From Nitrincola tibetensis (GTDB lineage: Bacteria > Pseudomonadota > Gammaproteobacteria > Pseudomonadales > Balneatricaceae): 64,000 nt of DNA. The translations under genes were made by a program, and so were the position numbers. The notes beneath the pieces were generated by a model. It had not been told where the DNA came from, ran no database searches, and saw nothing but the letters and a program-made list of their open reading frames with translations. The DNA lies in NCBI RefSeq assembly GCF_003284585.1, contig NZ_QKRX01000004.1:186001-250000 (forward strand), in the 5' to 3' direction. Shown here in pieces: positions 58,852 through 64,000 of this stretch. Position 1 is the stretch's first letter, and each line of letters starts with the position of its first letter.

Positions 58852-59858
58852 TGTCTACGTCCTGCTTCTCTTAAATGGGAGCGTCCATCTATTGCAAGGG
58901 GGGCGGCTGTTTTTATCGATTGCAACCAAGCGTACAGGTGCTGCAACCCTTGTGACTGGGGATCGTTGATTAACACTGCCGCATCAGGACTATTTTCTGG
59001 AAAGTTATGACCTAACCAGAGGAAACAGTCAGCCAGTACGGTCATTTCATTCTGTGTTGTAAAGCGATACTTGGGTGCATTTTGATAGGCGAGTTGAGCG
59101 GCATCCACGTAGTTATAAGCCGGAAATTGCTCATCATAGGCTTGGAAAAGTGCAACAGCTAAATTTAAGACACTCCGTTGATTAAGCAAATGAATGAACA
59201 TTTGGTATTCATTAGGATTTACTTTAAAGCTCTGGTTAGAATTATGCTGAGCCAAGTCAGGTACATTTTCTAGTGCGAGTTTAATAAATCGAGTGGGTGA
59301 AGATGCTCTCTTGCCTAACTCTTCAGTCGCTATACTTGACGATGCAGGTAGCTGCATTTGAAACGTGAGGGGGACATAAAAGGACCCAATTCCGCTGTAA
59401 AACTGTGAGAGCTTTTGGATATTAAGAGCGCTCACCATATCCAGCAGTACTCTTGGATCGTAAAAACGAAAGTAAACTGGCGCATTCGGATTGACTGGCG
59501 TCCAAAGCATAGTGAAGTGGCGAAAATGATCACGCAGTTGACGCATCTCCTGTTCGCTGTGGAAAAAAATGACCGCATGGGTATTGGGATCTCTCTGCAA
59601 CAACAGGCTCTGTATTTCTGAGTCAGATTCAACACAAATCAACCAAGGCGCACTGCGTTGCGAGTCTGGATCAGCCGTACTGTAAAGACAGATATGATGT
59701 GGCGCATAATCTGCCAAGATAGATTGAATTTCAGGCCAATTCGCACCATCAACCAATGCCCATAAACGAGAGGTTTTGATTGACTGGATTACTGGCCAAG
59801 TGGTTTCGGATATTGAAATACACGGTTTGTTATTCACATCCTGTTGAAAGGCGTCCAT
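58848..59858 (-). CDS. DUF4123 T6SS effector-loading adaptor
   Basis: A 336-residue protein with an N-terminal DUF4123 domain (about 30-170): LWALVDGANWPE near 33, LLLQRDPNTHAVIFF near 86, FRHFTMLWTPVNPNAPVYFR near 111 and FYDPRVLLDMV near 131. DUF4123 proteins (Tap/TEC/VasW group) load a cargo onto VgrG. The C-terminal part (about 180-336) is probably helical and cargo-specific. It lies directly after vgrG and overlaps the candidate effector by ATGA. This order strongly supports the effector call for the next gene. Confidence 0.9.
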   Translation of the reverse strand: MDAFQQDVNNKPCISISETTWPVIQSIKTSRLWALVDGANWPEIQSILADYAPHHICLYSTADPDSQRSAPWLICVESDSEIQSLLLQRDPNTHAVIFFHSEQEMRQLRDHFRHFTMLWTPVNPNAPVYFRFYDPRVLLDMVSALNIQKLSQFYSGIGSFYVPLTFQMQLPASSSIATEELGKRASSPTRFIKLALENVPDLAQHNSNQSFKVNPNEYQMFIHLLNQRSVLNLAVALFQAYDEQFPAYNYVDAAQLAYQNAPKYRFTTQNEMTVLADCFLWLGHNFPENSPDAAVLINDPQSQGLQHLYAWLQSIKTAAPLAIDGRSHLREAGRRQ

Positions 59859-59882
59859 TGTTATTCTGTCCTTAGTAATTGC

Positions 59883-61844
59883 TTAAGTCGTTTTTGGGCA
59901 ATGTGATACAAAGGGAGATCCTGCCCCCGCGGCGACTTCCAATATTTCAGGTATCGACGGTATAGCCGCTGTACCTGGGGATGCTGAGCCCACATTAATA
60001 CTGGGAGCTATGTTGATACCTCCAGATGTGATCACAATCGAAGCACCACCTGACACCAAGGTAATTTTGCTGGCATCAAGTACGATTTCCCCCGATACTT
60101 TATACGTCATATCGCCGCCGACTTTAATGTGCTGGCTGCCTCCGAGCGTGACGCCCTGATTTCCGTCTATTTTTTCGGTTAGGTTGCCGATGATGGTGGT
60201 ATGTTGATTTTGATCAACTTTTTCAATGCGATCCTGTGCAACAGCTAAATAGGAGTTATTTCCAATCGTCGCCGTGTCATCGTATTCAACTCGTTTGTGG
60301 TGTGAGTTTTGTACTTGAACTTCCATGTTCTTTTGAGCATGAATATAGATAAACTCATTACCAGCCTCATCCTCAAACGAAAACTCATTAAACCCTTTAC
60401 CCTTATGGGTTTTACTGCGAATAGTAGAGCGGGGTTTATTGGCAGGTAGGCTGTTTGGCGGCATCTGCTCAGCATTGTAAACCCGACCCGTAATAATCGG
60501 ACGATCCGGGTTGCCGTCGTAAAAGTCGACGATGACCTCCTGGCCTATGCGCGGGATGTAAATCGAGCCCCAGTTTCGGCCGGCCCACTGGTGGCTAACG
60601 CGCACCCAGCAGGAGCTGTTTTCATTGTTCTGGCCGTAGCGATCCCAAGGAAACTGGATTTTGACACGGCCATATTCATCGGTGTAGATCTCTTCGCCCT
60701 CAGGGCCGACCACCTTGGCATGCTGCGGGCCAAGCATTTTTGGCCAGCCAGTTTTAAGCGGTGGACGGTAAACACGCGAGGCAGGCATGCAGACAAATTC
60801 GTTTTCGTAGCCGCGACTTTCTTCATCACAGCTGGTGTAGCTGTAGTCTTCGGCTCGGTGCTGGACGCTGACCAGTAAGTAGGTGTCGAGTTCTTGGGCG
60901 GCGTCATCATGGCGCACCAGTTCAAATTTATGGCCGCTGCGAAAACTGCGACAGTGACTTTTGCCAAAGACTTGATCGTGCAGGGCTTCGTTATGCTCGG
61001 TGCGCAGGCGAATGAGTGGCTCACCCAGAAGTTTGCTTTGATAACGTCCGGGATAGGTAAACTGCTCGAAACGCTCAACGCCCGGCACGTCCATCATGGC
61101 CTTGTCAAAGGTTTGCAGGCGATCAGCAGGCTTGGTGAAGTCATAGTCACGGTGGACAAGACGCCCTGTGCGAAATTCGTGCTGGTGCGACCAAGCAAAG
61201 ATGGCATCTTCGCTCAAACCGCTGCTGCGGTAACTGACCTTACCTTCCTCACAGACATTCGTTCCAATGTCGTGATCGGACAGAATCATGGTGTGTTTAT
61301 TGGCTTCGTGCTTAAAAAAGTAATAGATGCCCTCTTCTTCAAACAAACGCGAGAGAAAGGTAAAGTCACTTTCTTGATACTGAACACAGTACTCTCGTAC
61401 AGGGTGTTGGCCGAATAAGCGAAACTCGAAATCATTAAAGCCATTGTCAGCAAAGACTTCGCTGGCAATCTGGCGGATGTCTTTGTTTTGGAATATTTTT
61501 GAATCGCTGGTTTGCGTTAAAAACCAGAGCCAAGGCACCACATCTGCACGATAACTGCGCAGATTTTGGAGTTGCTGACCCTCTTCCCGAAAGCGTCGAA
61601 CATGGGCATTGATAAAGGTGTAGGCATCCGTTTTTAGCCCCTCCTCATCGGTCTGCATAATTTTAAGCGTGACATTTTGGCCGACAATGTCGGCGGCCTT
61701 CACCGATGCGCGTTCGGAGTAGAGTTCGATTTCGAATGAAAAGAGGCTCGACATCGCCTCTTCGCCTTCTATTCGAGTCAATAAAAAAGCGTCTTCACCG
61801 AGAGGTGTGTCGATGGCGAGTAAGCGGGATTTTTGTGAATACAT
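59883..61844 (-). CDS. vgrG: VgrG type VI secretion spike protein
   Basis: A VgrG of about 653 residues: gp27-like base (FEIELYSERASVKAADIVGQ near 36, PVREYCVQYQESDFTFLSRL near 158), a gp5 OB-fold (EIYTDEYGRVKIQFPWDR near 405, RVSHQWAGRNWGSIYIPRIG) and a C-terminal beta-helix of VxGGxxxKVGG-type repeats (HIKVGGDMTYKVSGE). It ends shortly after, with no fused effector domain. The ATG at 61844 starts at the usual VgrG position; longer in-frame ATGs at 61880 and 61979 lack ribosome-binding sites. No tss structural genes are in the window, so this is an orphan vgrG island. Confidence 0.94.
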   Translation of the reverse strand: MYSQKSRLLAIDTPLGEDAFLLTRIEGEEAMSSLFSFEIELYSERASVKAADIVGQNVTLKIMQTDEEGLKTDAYTFINAHVRRFREEGQQLQNLRSYRADVVPWLWFLTQTSDSKIFQNKDIRQIASEVFADNGFNDFEFRLFGQHPVREYCVQYQESDFTFLSRLFEEEGIYYFFKHEANKHTMILSDHDIGTNVCEEGKVSYRSSGLSEDAIFAWSHQHEFRTGRLVHRDYDFTKPADRLQTFDKAMMDVPGVERFEQFTYPGRYQSKLLGEPLIRLRTEHNEALHDQVFGKSHCRSFRSGHKFELVRHDDAAQELDTYLLVSVQHRAEDYSYTSCDEESRGYENEFVCMPASRVYRPPLKTGWPKMLGPQHAKVVGPEGEEIYTDEYGRVKIQFPWDRYGQNNENSSCWVRVSHQWAGRNWGSIYIPRIGQEVIVDFYDGNPDRPIITGRVYNAEQMPPNSLPANKPRSTIRSKTHKGKGFNEFSFEDEAGNEFIYIHAQKNMEVQVQNSHHKRVEYDDTATIGNNSYLAVAQDRIEKVDQNQHTTIIGNLTEKIDGNQGVTLGGSQHIKVGGDMTYKVSGEIVLDASKITLVSGGASIVITSGGINIAPSINVGSASPGTAAIPSIPEILEVAAGAGSPFVSHCPKTT

Positions 61845-62018
61845 CAATGTAACCCACTGTTTAGCAGGACTGATGCTCATAGAAAAACGAAGCTGACAGC
61901 GATTAGGCTCAGCACAGAGGGGGTCGTTCATCCATGAAGCAGCGACTACTTCCTTGTTGTAAAGGGGGCATTTAAACAATTAATAGACAAGTAGGTCAAC
62001 TGTAAGTGAACGATTGTT

Positions 62019-62039
62019 TAGAACTTTATAATAGTTCTA
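62019..62039. promoter_or_regulatory. Palindrome around a -10-like box, vgrG/spermidine synthase gap
   Basis: TAGAACT-TTATAAT-AGTTCTA is a perfect 7-bp inverted repeat whose centre contains TATAAT (62027-62032). A repressor bound here would cover the promoter. No good -35 box is visible. It lies between two divergent genes. Confidence 0.5.
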
Positions 62040-62137
62040 GAGCAAATCTGTATGTTAATCTTATCTAGTGGCTGCACCACAAGCGCTATCTTAAATATAC
62101 AAGCATGGGACTTGAGTTTCGTGCAAAAGGTCTCAAT

Positions 62138-62896
62138 ATGTTACTTGATGGAAAAGAAATTTATCGCGGTTATGATGAATACGGCCCTGTTCTTGTTATC
62201 GATGATGGTACAAAACGTTATCTATCATTTGGTGAAGGTGACGAGCAGAGCTGTTGGTTAAAATCTGAGCCCCATCTACCTCAACTAGACTACATTCGCG
62301 CCATGTGTTTAGTGCTTCTTTTAACAGAACCTAAACGCATTATCAGTCTAGGCTTAGGTGCTGGCACACTCAACTCATGCCTGCACCATCACTTCCCCGA
62401 GTCGGTCCAACAAATTGTCGAACTTAGACGCGAAGTGATTGATGTTGCCCATCGCTATTTTCAACTGCCACGCGGCAAGCGCATTCAAACACACCATATG
62501 GATGCAAAATCCTATCTAGACTGTGTTGAGTCCAAGCCAGCTGACATTATTTTTAGTGACATTTATGATGAAAACGGGGTGGATGAGCAACAACATGATC
62601 CAGCGTATTTACATGAATGCTACGAGCGATTAAAACCTAAAGGTTGGCTTGTCTTAAATTGCTGGAAAGAGCACAAGGGGGAAACCTTACTCACCGAGCT
62701 ATCGGGTCTTTTTGATGATATTCGCACCTGCACGACGCAAGAAGGCAACTGGATAGTGTTTGCCGGAAAACAAAGTGATACACAAACTCAAAAGCAATTG
62801 AAACAGCAGGCAAAGCTGCTTAGCCAAAAGCTCGGATTTGCTCTATGCCCTTATTTAAACCGAATGAACTCACTTAACGAGCCACATTTACTCTGA
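62138..62896 (+). CDS. Spermidine synthase-like methyltransferase-fold protein
   Basis: A protein of about 252 residues with a spermidine-synthase Rossmann fold. The SAM-site region (IISLGLGAGTLN near 70) and the acidic DIIFSDIYDENG near 135 are seen. The N-terminal beta part (YGPVLVIDDGTKRYLSFG near 14) is typical of the family. The canonical spermidine synthase catalytic region is changed, so substrate is uncertain. The ATG at 62138 has AAAGG 7 nt upstream; an ATG at 62105 lacks one and adds 11 residues. It is transcribed alone, divergent from vgrG. Confidence 0.83.
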   Translation: MLLDGKEIYRGYDEYGPVLVIDDGTKRYLSFGEGDEQSCWLKSEPHLPQLDYIRAMCLVLLLTEPKRIISLGLGAGTLNSCLHHHFPESVQQIVELRREVIDVAHRYFQLPRGKRIQTHHMDAKSYLDCVESKPADIIFSDIYDENGVDEQQHDPAYLHECYERLKPKGWLVLNCWKEHKGETLLTELSGLFDDIRTCTTQEGNWIVFAGKQSDTQTQKQLKQQAKLLSQKLGFALCPYLNRMNSLNEPHLL

Positions 62897-63302
62897 TTGA
62901 GGCTCCAAGATTTTTTAAAATACTTAAGCAAAACCTTAAGCTGAGGGCCTTCGTTACTGCTTCTCGTCCGATTGGGCGTGGGTTTACACAGATTCTACTA
63001 AACTGGTGGAAAGCTGAGTGCAAGACTCGCTTTCTTTCCAGAGTAAAGAAGGCTTTCAACTCCCCTCTAGATAAACGCCGTCATATTACTATTTTAAAAC
63101 AGAATATTTTCTAATATTTTGATATGAATTTGGAAAATATCTCTCACAAAACATTGATAAATAGAATTTTAAAACGAACATATCTACGAATACAGGAAAT
63201 TCAAAAAAGCTCTGCTAGAATGTATTACATCGTCAATTGACGCCTATTTTTTAACGCATATTCCCAATCAATGGGGCAGGCTTTTAGTTAAGGAGAGTTC
63301 AT
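62897..63302. other. 406-bp AT-rich gap without a gene
   Basis: No convincing gene is seen in either strand; the 61-codon minus-strand reading frame here has no recognisable domain. A hairpin at 63009-63034 (10-bp stem with one bulge) could weakly terminate the spermidine synthase-like gene. The right half holds the promoter region of the DadA-like gene: TAGAAT at 63216-63221 and a palindrome at 63231-63242. Confidence 0.6.
63231..63242. promoter_or_regulatory. Palindromic candidate operator upstream of the DadA-like gene
   Basis: CGTCAATTGACG is a perfect 12-bp palindrome located about 10 bp after a TAGAAT -10-like box, so it would overlap the transcription start. This is a usual place for a repressor site. 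The binding protein is unknown. Confidence 0.45.
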
Positions 63303-64000
63303 ATGTCCGGAAATACCATCGTTCTCGGTGCAGGAATGGTTGGAGTCAGCGTTGCTTGGCATCTTGCAAAACGAGGCCGCTCCGTCTTATTGATCGATAG
63401 ACGCCCTCCCGGACAAGAAACATCCTTTGGCAATGCGGGTATTATTCAACGTGAGGCGATTGCACCTTATGCGTTTCCACATGATCTAAAAACCTTATTG
63501 CGCGTTCTGCCCAATCGTAGCATTGATATACGCTACCGTCCTGCCGGAATGATAGCAGCGGTTAGTCCACTCTTTAGTTATTGGCTTAACTCTTTTCCAA
63601 GCCGTTATAAAAAGATTGTCCCTCAGTACGCCTCAATTATTTCGTTATCAACGGATGAACATGCTCCGATGATTGAAGCCTCTGATGCCAATCACCTTGT
63701 TAAAAAAGAGGGCTGGCTTGAGCTCTACAGAACCCCAAAAGAGCTGGATCGCCGTGAAAATGAAGCCTTAGATGCAGCACGTCTATATGGTGTTGAGTTC
63801 AGACGCCTCAATCGTGCAGAGCTTGACCAAGTGCAGCCTGGGTTATCGTCGGATATTGTCGGAGCGATTCACTGGCTAAATTCATGGACTGTAGAATCTC
63901 CGGGTGATTTGGTACAAGCCTATGCCAAATCCTTCGAAGCCATGGGTGGACGTTTTGAGCTGGCCGAGCTAAAAGGCGTTCAAAAAACAGCAACAGGTTG
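63303..64000 (+). CDS. FAD-dependent D-amino acid dehydrogenase-like protein (partial, cut by window end)
   Basis: The first 232 codons of a DAO-family oxidoreductase that runs past the window edge. The FAD-binding motif TIVLGAGMVGVSVAWHLAKR is at residues 5-24, with the RRPPGQETSFGNAGI segment following, which is typical of DadA-type D-amino acid dehydrogenases. Later parts (RYRPAGMIAAV near 78, IHWLNSWTVESPGDLV near 193) fit the family. AAGGAGAG lies 6 nt before the ATG. Substrate, either a D-amino acid or a related amine such as sarcosine, cannot be judged from the N-terminal part. Confidence 0.88.
   Translation, partial: MSGNTIVLGAGMVGVSVAWHLAKRGRSVLLIDRRPPGQETSFGNAGIIQREAIAPYAFPHDLKTLLRVLPNRSIDIRYRPAGMIAAVSPLFSYWLNSFPSRYKKIVPQYASIISLSTDEHAPMIEASDANHLVKKEGWLELYRTPKELDRRENEALDAARLYGVEFRRLNRAELDQVQPGLSSDIVGAIHWLNSWTVESPGDLVQAYAKSFEAMGGRFELAELKGVQKTATG

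Noticed and set aside
53693-61844. Complete type VI secretion gene cluster
   Set aside because: Only vgrG, adaptor, cargo, immunity-like and PAAR genes are seen. No tssB, tssC, tssF, tssK, tssM or clpV is present in the window.
62874-63059. 61-codon minus-strand reading frame in the gap
   Set aside because: No recognisable domain, overlaps the end of the spermidine synthase-like gene, and the sequence also forms a hairpin there.
1-64000. CRISPR arrays, tRNA/rRNA genes, intact insertion sequences
   Set aside because: No regularly spaced repeats, no cloverleaf or rRNA signatures and no transposase reading frames were recognised by eye.

Overview
This window looks like chromosomal DNA of a marine, heterotrophic gammaproteobacterium of the Oceanospirillales type. 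That is an inference from the gene mix: a Gram-negative porin, HrpA, SpeA, EpmC, a short phasin, VgrG/PAAR and many c-di-GMP proteins, at moderate GC. No rRNA, tRNA, CRISPR array, intact insertion sequence or prophage is visible.

Layout: 0.2-7.1 kb holds a porin, the helicase gene hrpA and speA. 7.2-13.4 kb is a three-gene signalling operon: a REC-DUF3369-GGDEF-EAL regulator, a Cache histidine kinase and a Cache chemoreceptor whose sensor domain matches the kinase's. 13.6-16.4 kb has a TraB-family protein, dgkA and an EAL-HDOD protein. 16.5-40.1 kb is a large molybdenum/tungsten-formate dehydrogenase locus. It contains a nine-gene operon on the minus strand (tupA-tupB-tupC-mobA-mobB-moeA-moaC/D fusion-moaE-moaA), a divergent sigma-54-dependent response regulator and its histidine kinase, then moeA2, moaB and a DUF1244 gene. 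After these come a membrane formate dehydrogenase operon (polyferredoxin, TorD-like chaperone, small Tat protein, alpha, beta and gamma subunits), DUF3305/DUF3306 genes, fdhD and an HTH plus binding-domain regulator.

The most interesting signal is regulatory. Four sigma-54-type -24/-12 elements sit before the tup-moa operon, the fdh operon, the DUF3305-DUF3306 pair and fdhD. Each has a TGAGACAA-like site 70-140 bp upstream. The only sigma-54 activator in the window is encoded in the middle of this locus. The region therefore looks like one regulon coupling oxyanion uptake, cofactor synthesis and formate oxidation.

40.2-50.4 kb holds a phasin gene with a clear promoter flanked by PhaR-like repeats, fklB, a PilZ protein, pdxB, a copper module (SCO1 and PCuAC), epmC and a sulfur module (FccA, FccB, a YeeE/YedE transporter and a SoxY-SoxZ fusion). 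50.5-53.5 kb has an Ala/Glu-rich lipoprotein and a MotA/ExbB-like plus OmpA-like pair with a very long coiled coil. 53.6-61.9 kb is an orphan type VI secretion island: vgrG, a DUF4123 adaptor, an unrecognised candidate effector and a candidate immunity gene. It also carries a csrA paralogue, a second copy of the immunity cassette with a scrap of the effector 3' end, a PAAR gene and a decayed vgrG 5' fragment. The window ends with a spermidine synthase-like gene and the start of a DadA-like FAD oxidoreductase cut by the window edge.
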